NCBI GenBank assembly: GCA_029948255.1 | Contig: JALIZF010001702.1 | Span: 62,001-126,000, forward strand | DNA from: Telmatactis stephensoni | Lineage: Eukaryota > Cnidaria > Anthozoa > Actiniaria > Isophelliidae | Length of the DNA stretch: 64,000 nt | Direction of reading: 5' to 3' | Shown: piece by piece, positions 22,052 to 35,400 of the stretch | Layout of the letters: each line of letters begins with the position of its first letter | How positions within the stretch are numbered: position 1 is the stretch's first letter | Program-made: the position numbers and the translations under genes | The notes under the pieces: generated by a model | What the model was told of the DNA's origin: nothing | Seen by the model: the letters and a program-made list of their open reading frames with translations, nothing else | Database searches by the model: none

Positions 22052-25000
22052 ATGAATTTCTCCGAGCTTTTCAAGCAATCGAGCCAGCTCTGCAAATTTT
22101 CCCCAAATGGGAAATATATGGTAAAATGTTTTGCTTGTTTATTATGATAAATTCATTTTTTTGATATTTCGATTTTTTTGTCGTTTTGGTTGTCAGGCGA
22201 ATTGTGTTGGATACAGGCTGATTGTAAGAGATGTGCAGACTCTACAAATACTACAACTTTATACTTGTTTAGATAATATCCAAAATATAGAGGTATGCAA
22301 ACATTGTGTATATTTTTGTATTTTTTACTTTGAATAATAATTTATCAACTGATCTTCTTTGTATTAAAGCATCTGTAAGACTCATTGTTATACATGAATG
22401 TGTATCTTATTATGGGAATAATAATATACAAGAAGAATAACATAACAGACTTTGAAACAGTTATAAAATGTGTTTTTTGAAATTGTTTATATATTTTTCT
22501 TTTCTTACAGTGGTCTTCTGACTCTTTGTACATCATGTGTGCTATGTATAAACGAGCATTAATACAGGTAATTTGAGCAGCTATACAGTATGATATGGTT
22601 AATTGTACAGTATAGCTGCCTTATGGACTTCTATAGCTATTGTAATGTGGAGTAGCTGAGTGGTAATAGTTATACAATTGTAATGCTTTATGCTTATAAA
22701 TTCCAACAAGGTGTGGTCATTGGAGAAGTCAGAATGGACATGTAAAATTGATGAAGGGTCTGCAGGTTTAGTGGGAGCAAGATGGAGTCCTGATGGAAGA
22801 CACATCCTAACAACTGCTGATTTTCAGGTGAATAAGAGGCTTATGAAAGATTTCATCTGAAAACATGTCTTCCTGTTTGTTTTACGTATCAACCCTAACA
22901 TTGATTACAGCTGTAACTGGTGTTATAAAATATTTGAGATATAACACATGTGCTGACTGGCTGGCTACCATGTTTATATCAGAGGATAGAGACATGGCTC
23001 GCTCAAAAAACGTCGAAAATATTTTATAAAAGCAATATAAAACAATGGCTTATGTCTTTGTACTGTGAGGTAAACACTCTGGAAGATGCAGAGTACTCGA
23101 AAAGCAAGAGAAACACTTGGCTATGCCCTCATGTTCCTAAGCTTGCTTTTCTCATGCTTTACATCTTCCATCGTGTTTATATCACAGTACAGAGACATGC
23201 GTGCACATTTTATATTCCTTTAAAATTATATATCCAGTTACAGCTCCTAAATGAAATCCCTGTGTGTCATGTAAAATTTTGTAGCATCTCTGTACTACAT
23301 ATACAGTCATGGTGCAGAACTTAGTTCACAGGGAATATAGAACTCTCACCTACATGTACAAAGCATGTTAAGTTGTGACCCGTGTGATATTTTTCAGAGA
23401 TGTATTGAATCTGCACTTGAATGACAATGTGTAGTTTTAGAAAATATCCATACCCCTACCAGGAAGGGAATTGGAAATTCTGGAGGGGAAGGAGGTCAGA
23501 GAAAGAACAAAATTACAGAGTTTGTATGAAAGAAAAGTGGAAGTTCCAGAGGAGTATCCATTTACAAATTCCCTCTGTGGTGGGGGTATGGATATTTTAT
23601 GGAACCACACAATGATTAATGACCATATAATTAGTGAGGGAGGTGTGTGTCTGTTTTTAATTGTGCCATGCATTATTATAATTTATTGCAGCTTAGAATC
23701 ACCATTTGGTCTCTTGTTAGCAAGTCTGTGAGCTACATTAAATATCCCAAACATGCAACTGATGGTAAGTGCCCTTGTGGTAATGTCTGTCTGTCCAATT
23801 AGTCCTGGTTTTCTCAAGTAACAGGAAGCAATATGCAGATCAACTTAATGTCACATTTCATTAGAGAAGGCGATAAGCAGTGCGCAAGCACTGAGTTGTG
23901 TATATTGGTTCTGCTTCTGTTTTTGTCATATGTTAGTATGTCGTAGTGTGGTGCTATTTTTCAGTAGAATCAATCAACAGGAAAACCCATAACTTTAAAT
24001 GACTCTGTGAATTTGTTTCAGGGCTTGATTTCAGTAAAGATGGTAAATATATGGCTTTAGCCGAGAGAAGAAATTGTAAAGATTTTGTCAGTATATTTGC
24101 ATGTGATGCTTGGCAGTTATTAAAAGTATGTGATTTTTATGATTTGTTGGGTTCCCTGTGTATTACCACCACAGGTAGCCCAAGAGTTGGCAATCTGCAC
24201 AGTCTATAGTTTCAAATCATCAGAGATTTCTGAAATGTGTTAAAGAAATTTGTGAAAGTCTAATCTTCAGACCTTGTTTGTGCATAGGCATCATTCAAAA
24301 GATTGAATAGGAGGCAACTTATCTACGCTATTATATTTATGGATATATTCTGAGCTTTCAGGCTCCAGACCCATTGCCATGAAAATGATGTTGCTAAGCA
24401 ATGCTTCAATCTGGTCAAATTATGTCTAATGTAAAAAGTAATATGATAATTAATAATACTGATTTTTTGTTGACAGAATTTTGAGGTTGAAACTAAAGAC
24501 CTAGCCAATCTTTCCTGGTCACCAGATGGCAGAGTTCTGTGTGTATGGGATTCTATAATACATGTAAGTTTATTTTCATGCAATAATTGAATTATTTTGG
24601 ATAAAGAATACATTTGATGACAATATCCTTCTTTCTTTTGCCTTTCAGTATAAGCTTTATCTCTACTCTGTTGATGGAAGATGTCTCGCATACTACAGTG
24701 CATATGAGTTTGCTTTGGGGATCAAAAGTGTTTGCTGGTCACCTTCCAGTCAATTCCTGGCTATTGGTAGCTTTGATCAAAAGGTTGGCAAGAATTTATA
24801 GGTTCTGGGGTTCCTGTGTTCAACCTCTGTTCTGTGGGGTTCCTGTGGTTTTGGTGTTTCCTTGTGTAAATGTCAAAATCCAAATTTAAGTAGATTCTTA
24901 AAAAGTGAATGTCAAAGAGACATTTGATTTTTGTACTGTTCTGGGGTCATTCGCTGCTTCTCACAGTTTTCCTTTGTTTACTTATTTGTTTTCTCTTTCT

Positions 25001-28000
25001 TCCATTCTTTCTTTCCCAGTGCATCACTCAACTTTCCTTTGCTGCTTTCTGTTCTCTTCTAGCCAAGCATAGCTGGTGGTTTTAGAAGGTTGGGGAGGGG
25101 AGACTATGCAGGCTATTTCTCTTTCCCCCTAGCTCTGTTATCTTCTCTTCTATCGTCTCCAAGAATAAATCTTAAAATTCATTTTTTGATTTCTTTTACT
25201 CAGTGTAGAATACTGAACCATGTAACATGGAAAGTAGTTGCAGAACACAATCATCCTCACACTCTGGACACAGAAACTGTGGTATGAAATAAACTAATAT
25301 TATCATATTTGTCAGGCTACAGTAACTATACATCCATGGGAATGCTGGGTAGTATTCTGTTCCTTGTTTCTCGCTGCAAGAAAAAATACCCCCCTCCCCC
25401 CCCCGGGAACGGTTCTGTTAGAACTTGGTCTGAAAGTCAAAATTCGTTATGACGTCATTTATACATGTACTGACTTATTGTAATTTGGCTTTATACTAGA
25501 TACTGATTGGTTGACCAGATCAATCAATCAGAAACAAGAGAAAACTGTAACTTCCAGACAGTTTCTAATAGACAACATTCACAGGGGTATTTCTGGGTGA
25601 CCAGATCAACCAATCAGAAACAAGAGAAAACTGTAACTTCCAGACAATTTCTAATAGACAACATTCACAGGGGTATTTCTGGGAGCAAGAAATGAGTGAC
25701 AGAATAATACCTCTAGGATCCCTGCTGACTTAGTATTTGTACATTGCCAAAGCTCTGTAGATGCTCAGTTTATGAATTCAATGATGTTAGATTGATTTTA
25801 TTGTAGGTGGTTTATAAGGAAGTTGATGTCAAACCACCATTATTACAAGGGGAGATGATGCCCCCTGGTGGGTTTACTGTACAAAGCAAATGTAAGTTTA
25901 AATAGCCTTGTGTTGCCTATTCAGTCAGGCTTTAAGTGTACATAGGCAGTTTACATATAATTGTAACATCTCTGACTGATGATTTATGTTATGAAATCAT
26001 TTTTGATGATTTATGTCACTTGTTAACTATTGTTTTATTAACATGCACTGTGCAGATCAAATTGAACAAGTTCCAGTTCAAGTTCCAACCATAAAACTTG
26101 ACCCAGAAAGACACAACCCAAAACTGGGGATTGGTTATGTATCTTTCAGTAATGACAATAAATACATGGCAACTATAAATGGTTAGTTTTCCTTTTCCTT
26201 TCATTCTTGTTGTCTCCTTTTGATACATTCTCTTTCATGTGATTCTCCTTTTGCTGTTTGGTCATTTTCTTTTCTGACTTCTATCCTTTTCATCTTTTGT
26301 TCCCACATTTTTTCTCTTCACTTCCATTTGTCCATCTTTCTCTCTTTTCACTTTCCCTACCATTCTTCCCTTTTTCTCCTCCATTTTCTTTTTTATTTCT
26401 CTCTCTTGATAACTAGTACATGTCTTGTTTCACAACAGATAACATGCTCAATGCCTTATGGATTTGGGATGTTCCTAATCTTTGCTTGGCTGTTCTTCTT
26501 CTTCAATCAAACCCAATAAAAAGTAAGTTCACCTTCACCTCTTCAGTTCTACTATTGTACTACTGCCATTTTATAACTAGTTTCCTCCCATCTGATGTGA
26601 CAACATCTTTGTTTGTGCATTGTAATTACTCGCACTTCTCCACCAATCAGAGCACATAATATACTGTGCCAAATACAATTTATACTACAGGAGCCTGGAT
26701 AAGTTATCCACTGGATAAGACCTATAAATTACATCTGCTGGGTAAGAATTTATCCAGTGGATAGTGCTTATCTAGGCTTCAGGTATAATAACTGTAATTG
26801 CCAAGTTCCTTTATTATCTTCTCTTTTCTATCCCTCCTCCTTTTTTCTGCTTTGCATGGTCTTATTTTCTCTTTTTCATTCACATCCCCTCTCAAAAAAA
26901 AAAGTTTCAAAATGTAGCATATATTAAAAAATAGACATAAATCTACACATCTGAAAAAGGAGGAGAATGGACATCTTGAAAAAATCTTGAAAAAAATTGT
27001 TTTGTTTTGTTTTGTAAACATCAGTATAACATACCATCACCATGTAACATATTTATATTGTGTAATTGTAAATGTATTTCCTCTCCCTTCTCCCTTCTCC
27101 TACTAGCCACCATTTTTCGCTCGTCCAGGTATTCTTAGTGATCTCTTTTACTGATTCTGTAGGGAAAAGGAAGGACTGCTTGCAGTCTAACTAATTCATG
27201 TTGTTCATTATTATACAGCAATAGAATGGGACCCTCTCCAGCCTCGTTTGGGTCTCTGTACCAGTACCAATAAATTGTACATGTGGTCACCGGCTGGTTG
27301 TGTGTCAGTCGTCATTCCATCAGAAAGTAAGTTGTAGGAACTCAAGGTTGTTGAAAATAGATGTATTCTGTTTTACTTTTTACTTTTGCTAGCGCTGTTA
27401 TGTCCTCTTTGATCAATCATTTTATTTAATACTATTTTTACATTTACATAGAAATTAGGGTGTGGCCTGAAAGTAGTTGTAAAACTAACCAGCTTTTTTC
27501 CACGGGGATGCTCAACGTCAAGGCTTACCTCGTACTTCCTGTATGATATCTCATCTGGGAAATTATTCTCTTCCATTAAAGTGTTATACCTTATTTAAGC
27601 AATATAAAAGCGCGCGCATGTCTCTGTACTGTGATATAAACACGATGGAAGATGTAGAGCAAGAGAAAAGCAAGCTTAGGACTTCACAGAAGTCCTAAAG
27701 AATTCTCTTGCTTTTCGAGTGCTCTACATCTTCCAGAGTGTTTATATCACAGTACAGAGACATAAGCGATCGTTTTATATTTGCTGTTATAAAATATTTT
27801 GGACGTTTTTGTGCGAGCCATGTCTCTGTCGTTTGCACAGATGACATCAAAATATGATGAGAACAAAAAAGGACGCCACAAGACGAAGTGGCGTGACTGT
27901 TGTTCTAACCACGTTTTGACGTCTTCTGTGCATCTATTAGAGTACAGACCCACGGAAAAATGGAGTCCTTTTGTTTTATATAATATTCATCGAATCATTT

Positions 28001-28481
28001 CAACCAATCAGAGCGCGCGTAAGATTCAATGACGTTATCTATCTGTGTGTACTGTAATTACGCACGGTTCTCGACCAATCAGAACGCGCGTAATATTCGG
28101 ATTATTATATAACAGTGGGCAAAGCACAGGGGCAGTTCAAGAGAAGGTGCAGGCTATAGAAATCAGAAACCGTTCAGAGTATCCATAGGATGTTTTGGAT
28201 TAGTGTAGAAAAGAGGTCGAAGATGTCTCAGGAGGGAGTGTGCACCTGTACCCCTCCCCTGAAGCAGCAGGCCTTTGTGCATATTACAGAGTATAAAAAG
28301 GAAATTCTAAGCTAATTTATAAAATATTTGAAATATAACGTGCGTGTTAAAATAGTCATTGAATTTCTTTCTAGATATTTTTCAAGCATCTTCACTCAAA
28401 TGGCATCCTGATGGCAACAGTCTAGTAATTCTTAGTAAAGACCACATGTGCTTGTGCTTTTTATCTGAACCAAGACCATAG
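22052..28481 (+). CDS. WRAP73: WD-repeat protein WRAP73 (WDR8)
   Basis: Fourteen exons join in frame: 22052-22120, 22197-22292, 22511-22567, 22711-22827, 23692-23764, 24022-24125, 24477-24563, 24649-24783, 25204-25281, 25807-25891, 26056-26181, 26439-26522, 27219-27326, 28375-28481. They encode 441 residues (human about 460). It starts [20 protein letters not shown], almost as in vertebrates. Further family stretches are [43 protein letters not shown] and the C-terminal [11 protein letters not shown]. The WD-type blades span nearly the whole length. WRAP73 is a centrosome/spindle-pole protein that works with SSX2IP in spindle anchoring and cilium formation. The intron 8 donor (GTTGGC) is weak but keeps the frame. 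Introns carry repeats, including an 86-base duplication. The last residues after the CFL motif are shorter than in human. Confidence 0.97.
22925..23340. repeat. Dispersed repeat family B, copy 1 (WRAP73 intron 4)
   Basis: It shares with other copies the words ATGGCTCGC...AAAATATTTTATAA, GTACTGTGA and CTGGAAGATG plus a stretch ending in CGAAAAGCAAGAG. The 124-residue ORF across it is repeat-derived. Confidence 0.65.
25510..25690. repeat. Tandem duplication, 86-base unit, about two copies (WRAP73 intron 9)
   Basis: The block beginning ACCAGATCAA(T/C)CAATCAGAAA recurs 86 bases later with very few changes. This indicates a recent duplication. Confidence 0.85.
26690..26785. mobile_element. Small inverted-repeat element (WRAP73 intron 12)
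   Basis: TTATCCACTGGATAA-type arms and an outer AGCCTGGATAAG/CTTATCTAGGCT pair form a foldback of about 90 bases. Confidence 0.5.
27603..27840. repeat. Dispersed repeat family B, copy 2 (WRAP73 intron 13)
   Basis: Two arms (CATGTCTCTGTACTGTGATA... and its complement) face each other around TAGGACTTC...GAAGTCCTA. The tail reads TTTGTGCGAGCCATGTCTCT. It runs directly into a copy of family A. Confidence 0.7.
27841..28112. repeat. Dispersed repeat family A, copy 2 (WRAP73 intron 13)
   Basis: Same order of words as at 13568-13862: a GCCAC...GTGGC hairpin, TTTTGACGTCTTCTGTGCATC, then CCAATCAGAGCGCGCGTA and a second CCAATCAGAACGCGCGTA. Confidence 0.75.
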
Positions 28482-29489
28482 TAAAGTAAGGGTATTATAC
28501 TGCACTGATACATGTACAGTGGAAGCCGACAAAGGGTACAAAAAGGAAACTATTTTGGTAGATTTTGGTTATCACCCTTCAGGCTATATCTTGGTATGAA
28601 GAGACAGACGATATAGTCATCAATTAGTGAGGGCTAGGGTAGGGTTATGAAGTCAAATCGATATTCACATTTCAGTATAGTTCACGCAAGCGTCCTTAGG
28701 GCGCTAATGGAAGCTTATTTTAGCAGAGAGAATGGGAAATGTAAATTTCTTGCAGTGTCTTCATTTTGATGTCCATCAATATGCTGTCCAGTTTTTGATG
28801 AGTTTTCGCATCTCACCACAAGTCGTCAGTATCACTTTAAAGAGAAAACGCAACTGTTGTCTACGGTTGCAAGCACAAACTTGAATTAGTGCATTTTCGT
28901 TGTACATTCATGAAGTGACATGAGCTTTGCAGTAACCATAAAAGCTTAACTATGCAAGTTTTAAAATATTCAGGCTTGTGAAGAGAAACTATCCTTTTGC
29001 CTAGTGAGTTATGTGTGTGGCGTTTGGATTCTGCATGGAGGCGGGGAATTCTATGTTCACAATATTAGATGATGGTAAATACTAAAAAGATACTAAACAC
29101 CAAACATTTATGTACTAAAATACCATTTTATTTCCCATTTTCTATAACTGACAATACAACATGTATAACTGTTATTCTTAAGATTGGTTTTTGAAATGAG
29201 ACTCCTCGACGTTTATTAACTCTTTAGAGAACTACAGCTATCAGAAAGAGACAGAAGAGCGGACAGACAGACAGAACTAAAACCTCATTTAGCGTGGTGG
29301 ATAGGCAGACAGACCAACTGTTGCATATGGTCCGTCAGACAGACAGAAAGACAGACAGACAGACAGACAGACGGACCGACTCTATAGACAGACAACATAA
29401 CATATTTTGTTACAGTCTTTAAATTTCTCTTTCATTTACACTTAAATTCTAATCTGTTCATAAATACACTGTAATTTCATCGATTCTTT
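28482..29489. other. Gap between WRAP73 and the WSC-SEA gene (3' ends)
   Basis: It contains the 3' ends of two convergent genes and an (ACAG)n microsatellite at about 29335-29385. I found no canonical plus-strand AATAAA for WRAP73 before 29100. No other gene is seen. Confidence 0.5.
29127..29132 (-). terminator. Probable polyadenylation signal of the WSC-SEA gene
   Basis: Plus-strand TTTATT gives AATAAA on the minus strand, about 360 bases past the predicted stop. Another lies near 29212-29217. Confidence 0.45.
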
Positions 29490-32400
29490 CTATATAACTC
29501 TTGGAAGATCTAGTTCACTTCTCTTTTGTTTGGCTGTTGGATCTTTCATCAAAAACAATTCAAGTGTGTACGGTAATTCTGTTAAGAAACAATAGCAGTT
29601 TTTAATAAAGATAATTTTAATAATGTTGATGATGATGATGATAATATAATAATAACTTTTATTAACGTCTCTAGCCGGGCACTGGTATACCCTACTAATC
29701 GGGGAGACAAAAATGATGATAGTAATCGATATTAATATGCCAATATGCTGTCTTATAGTGAACTATATAACCATGCTCTTCACAGTCCTTTAGCTTATGG
29801 AAGACTGCAGAATTCCTAGCCATATAATTTGATCGAGCAAACCCCACCCCCTCCCCGTGGTAACGATTTTAGCATCAGATTCTATAAATAATTGGTTGAC
29901 TGCGTTGAATTGTATCACAAGGATATCCGATTGACGAGGGTCTTTTTCGCTATATGATCTGTTTCATGGTTAGAAATCGAAGGTTTAACAATAAATGAAT
30001 AAAATGAATAAATAAATAAATAAATAAAATAATAAACAAGAAATGATTTCGTTTACCTACTTGGATTGGCTACATTACTTCTCTTTACATCCTTGATTTC
30101 TTTGTTTGTATTGACCTTACTTTTAGTGATTGCGGGCCCTGGCATTTCATGATATTCTAGAAACACAATCAAAACTTTCAGCTGGGATAGAGAGGGCGCT
30201 CTGAGCACTGCAATGACCTTTTGCATTTAACGGATCAGATAGTACAAAATCAGCAATGAATGTGAAAGCCATTGGAACGAGAACGACTTCAATCAGTCAC
30301 GTGTAGATTTTAGAAATATAAAACACGTATGCATGTCTCTGTACTGTGATAAAAACACGATGGAACATGTAGAGCACAAGAAAAGCAAGTTTAGGAACCA
30401 CGAGGGGTAGCCCAGTGTTTCTCTTGCTTTTCGACTGGTCTTCCAGGGCCCAGTTATTCGAAAGACGATTAGCGTTAACCCAGGATTAAATCTACAGAAA
30501 ACCATTCATTTTAACCCAGGATTAGCGTTAATCTCCCTTCGAACAACCGTATCCTGAGTGTTAATATCATGGTGCAGATAGGTAAGCAATCGATTTATAT
30601 TGCTTTTATAATTTTTTTTTCAACATTTTTTTGTGCGAGCCATGTCTCTGTCCTCTGATATAAGCACGGTAGCTAGCCAATCAACGCGCGCGTTACATCT
30701 CAAATATTCTAAGATTTGCCATCGAACAAGCCAAATTTTGTACCATATTTTACCAGGTTCATGTAAAGCCAGAGGGCCTATTTACTTTCCAAAACAATAA
30801 CTGGGGCAATACTATGTACTTAGTATTGACAGAGTGGGAGGGGCGGACGGGAAAATATTTGGCTCGAGGTCATAGCCTTACGGACCGAGCGCACGTACAA
30901 ATGACGTCGAGCCAAATATTTTTCCGTCCGGCCCGACAAAACTCAGTCAATAAGCACTTTATCATATGCATGATGTGGTTTTTTCTTTTTGTTTTTGTTT
31001 TTGTTTTTGTTTTGCTATAAAAAACACATCTGGAATACAAATAGAAATATAGCAGGGCCGAGCAGGGCCTTACGGGTTTGTACGGCCCGCTCACGCAAAG
31101 CCGTACGGCCCCGATCACGTCATCTTTTCCGAAGGTTTTTATTAAGAGCGTGCGAGCAGGGAAATACGGGTCGTATGATAAAAGGTCGTATTTCTAAAAA
31201 TACGTTGGCAGAACTATCTGACTAAATCTCCGCGTGAAGTTCTTACGATGTCAAGGCGATGTAATGGCGCTCACTCGCGGTACGAAGAAGCCCGAGTAAC
31301 AAAGCTTGCTTGCAAAGGCCATCTGGGTAATATTGCACACTTACTCGTTTGACGATCACTTGGTCTACCACAGGTAGCCCGAATAACAACCTACCTTGTA
31401 TTTGGACGGATTGTTTATAGGCTGGCATGTCAAAGAGCTTCCCAGTGTCCTTCACGCTCTTGGATACTTTATCTGTAATACCATTAGAGCCACTCTGGAA
31501 TGTCAGACTGAATGCAGCTACAACCTTTTTGATGGTGGCTGGGTTGTGCCTCACTAGCCCTTTACTGTAGAGATTTCAACGGGAAGTTATTAATAAGTAT
31601 TTTAGGGGCAAAGAGGAGGGGATGGGTGGGTGGGTACTTCTGTTCACTTTCAATAAGCTATCTCTTCCATCCCCGGGGGTTCTGCCTTTAAACTCAATAG
31701 TGAGGGATTTCGAAGGACGGCTTTTTTGACAAGAACAAGTGAAAGGAGTTGCGCAAGTCTACTTAGCTGCAAAAATAACCGGAATTCTAATCCGGGTATA
31801 ATTTGGGTGAAAGAAATATGACGTCGCTCACTTCTACCTATGCCGCAAAGTTTGCTGAAGTGAATCGGCGAGAGTTTGCGTTTCTTGTCTTCGATGTTGA
31901 GTAAAAAACAGTGTGTATACTTACGAAAATCCATGAACTTTAGCTGAAATAAACTTAGGATCCTTCTTGAACATCTTAGCAAACTACAGATAAGAAATAT
32001 GAATGAATCAGTACATCATGTTACAATTGATAATACTTGTTGTTCCTGACTGAAATTAAAATTAAATTTAGAGATGTTTCGAATAAGCCTCAAGTGTTTA
32101 TCGGTATTGAACAGTAAATAGGGAGCTTAATGCTTTTGTTCGTGCGCGCGACGCTGTTATTGTCGAAATGTACAACATGAAAAAGTCTCAACTGACGTTC
32201 CAGCGAGAACAGGATAACTAGTAGTGACTTACCGCCTCCTCAATATTTCCAGATAAAATTTTGAACTCCGGACTCTCTTCTTTATCCAGTCCGTCTATCC
32301 AGCTTTGCCTTAGTTTTATAGTACCAGTAAAGGTTTGTGCTGGGAAATAGAATAATTGGTTCTTAGTCTAGCTCTAGCGTTTTGGTGTGACTTATTTTGT

Positions 32401-35400
32401 ATTTATTAGAGACGCATGAGATCTTTGACATAATTACTTATAACTTTACTGGTAAAAATAATGATGATGATGATAATGATGATGACACTTAAAGCCCAAT
32501 TTACACGACAACCCTTTTATTGCACGGTATCCCTAAATCTTGGCACGCGGGACGGTCAGGTCAAGATTTAGTGGTGCCATAAAAAGGAAATCTGGTTTGA
32601 GAGAACTGCGTCTGTCACTTTAAAAGAACTTTTAAAACCAGTTTTAACTCATGTTCACTTACTTCCGGGTTTGGTTGTAACGTGAGTGAATAAATTAACT
32701 TCAGGCTTCACTACAGGTTTCACTACAATGCCATGTTGTTTATGGAGGTAATTTGGTCGTCTAACTATAGCCCTTTGTGGAGGTGGTGGTTTGGGTGCGT
32801 GAGCCGCCTTGGCTGGGGGAGGTCTAGCAATGGTCGATTTCTTGGCTGGTTGCATGGCTCCTAATATGCTTGGGTAGTTTCGAGGGGGTGGGAATGGTGG
32901 GAGGAAGTTGACTACTTTGGCCTTGACAGTCGCTTTGACGGGTAGAGGGGTTTCTGAATGGTAGATGATTTTTGGTTCTTCTGGAGCAAAATACGCTGGT
33001 GGTTGAGCCATTGAAGTGAATTGGACCCCAGGCCCGCTGTATGGTAGTGGGTTAGGGGCCATGTAGGAATTTGGTATCACTGGAGGCATGAAGTTTGGTG
33101 TGGCTGCTTGTGATGTGATATCTGTAAGACGAGTCAAGTAGTATAGTAGGTAGCTAATTTGATAGGGAGGGGAGGGGTAGTCCTATCTATTAACTAAGAC
33201 TGGCAATCAGCTCATGAATATCGAGAACTGGTGACTGATGCTCGTCATGATTTTGAGGCACAGATGAATATGGAATGACATGACCATACCAAACAAAGTA
33301 ACCACCATTATGAACATCACAGAAACAATTACCATGCATTCACTTACGTGGATTGAGTGGGCTAACACTCTCAACGTGGACAAAGTTACCCTCAGTTGGC
33401 TCGATGACACCATCTGTAAGTAAAGCATCATGTTAATGAACATAGACGAATGCCAGCAGTAGAACAGCAGCAAGTTACATTACTGGTCCAAGTCCTCATG
33501 GAAATTTACAGCGAAATCACTGGTGAGGTTACAAGAGAAACGAGGAAAAAGAAGTGAAACCAACAGTTTTGCCATGAAAAAGAAGAGAAAGTAAAAATTG
33601 ACATCAAGACGAACATAGAGAAACTATAACACCAAAATCAATGACATAGTACAAAACCACAAACTCATTCAAAAGTAAAACATCCACAAGCAACAATAAC
33701 AATAGCTGTCTAAATAATACAAACCGTTTATTTAACTAATTGAGGGACACTACATCTACATTAGCCGGCATGCAGCCTAACAAAACCCTGGTTTAGTAAC
33801 CGTGTGTTTTGTCCGGCTGCACGCAGGCTACATCTACATCTACTTTTATTTCGTCAGTAATAAACTTTAAAAAGTTGTCACTGATTTCTCACATACACTA
33901 CCGCTACATTTTGATATTCTATGCACACAACTCTCAGCTCGCACTTTCGTTTGCTCAGGGACCAAAATGAAACGAAACGTTGATGTATTACCTGTGGCGT
34001 AGACAGAAGTCCTAAAGAATCCACCGCATATCTGTGCCTTGTCTCCTTTACAAGCTGTTGAACACTGCTCCTCGGCTAGCCTACCGTACTTGCCGTACGA
34101 ATCACCACAACGACACAAATATCCATACTGTAAACCAGCATAAGCATGTCCTTTATCCTTGCAGGCCAATCGACATGCTTTAGGAGTAAGGTCACTTACA
34201 GATACCGAGTCAGGAAGGTCGCGTTTAGGACTGTGGTCGGCATAGCAACCAATGTAACCTTGGAGATGAAAAAAAACTCACTTAATTTGACCTCCGTTCA
34301 CAAAGTGTGTGTAACCTACGAGTACTCGTTTAATCAAATATAACAAATATCTTTATTGTTAACTAAAGTACTCTGCGAGCAGGGATTACTTTTCTTATCC
34401 CTCCAGGGAAAAAGTAACTTTAACAAGCATCTTAATTTATTGAGTTCGCGAAGTTTCGGCATGTATAGGGACAATAGGGGCACTTTTTAGCCTGATTAAG
34501 ACAGTAGATGGTTGTTCGGTACACTCCCCTTTCCTATCTGATTCACTCGGCATCAATCCGCATTCTGCTTCTATTCTGCCACTTTGGTATTAGTGCCTAT
34601 CCTATGAGATGAAAGATGGTCTTTTGTCTACAGAAAAAGCCATGAGCAAAAATGCTAAATTCTCAAAGACTTACCATCGTCTCTAATGTCTCTCTCGTGT
34701 ATCTCAATTGAAGGCTCTGTTTCATCTTCCTCAGAGTTCATTCCACCGTCACTTGAATCCATGCCTTCTTCCTCTGTTCTGGAATAAACTGCTGGTTCCT
34801 CTATAATTGTAACGTGAGCTTTAGGAAGTTCTTTTTTGTGTACAACTCGCGGTTCAAAGGGGTTGCTTCTCTTGAAGTCGTTATATTCTGGCTCCTCCTT
34901 GTCTTTTGGTACTGTTGGTACTGCTGATTTTTTGTCTTCCTTTTCCAGTGGTTTGGAAGTAACATCCTTAAGAAGACTCACGCTATCGGGGTAAACCTTC
35001 TTGATTTGCCCTGTCTCCTCCATGTTCTGATCTCTATAGAAGCGTTTCACAAGGCTCAACCCAGTAAGTCCTTCAACGTTTCCTTGGGAACCATTGACGT
35101 CACGTCCCTTTTTAATTACTTTCGATTTCCTTTTACTGGAAGTAACCGCTGGAATAGGTGGTGGCTCATGTTGGGTCTCTGGTTCGTTGCTATCGACATT
35201 GTTGGGGCGTAAATCTCTGAAAAACGAGGCCAATGTTTCTTCGAGGCCAGTGTCTATTTTCTCTCTTCTGCTTCTATGGATAACGTTTTCTTTTTCATTA
35301 TCAAAAAATTGGTGCAAAATGTCCCTCTTCTTGATATAGCTATCGGTGCTTCGTTTCTGTTTTAATGGTTCAGATGCCTTTGCAGGTTCTTGAGTTTCAG

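Noticed and set aside
22950..23324. 124-codon plus-strand ORF
   Set aside because: Lies wholly in a dispersed repeat within WRAP73 intron 4 and is not conserved in the other copies.
31243..31394. Read-through extension of WSC-SEA exon 8 to a stop near 31243
   Set aside because: A good GTAGGT donor precedes it, and further exons with matching phase and the recurring KRS motif lie downstream. It remains a possible minor isoform.
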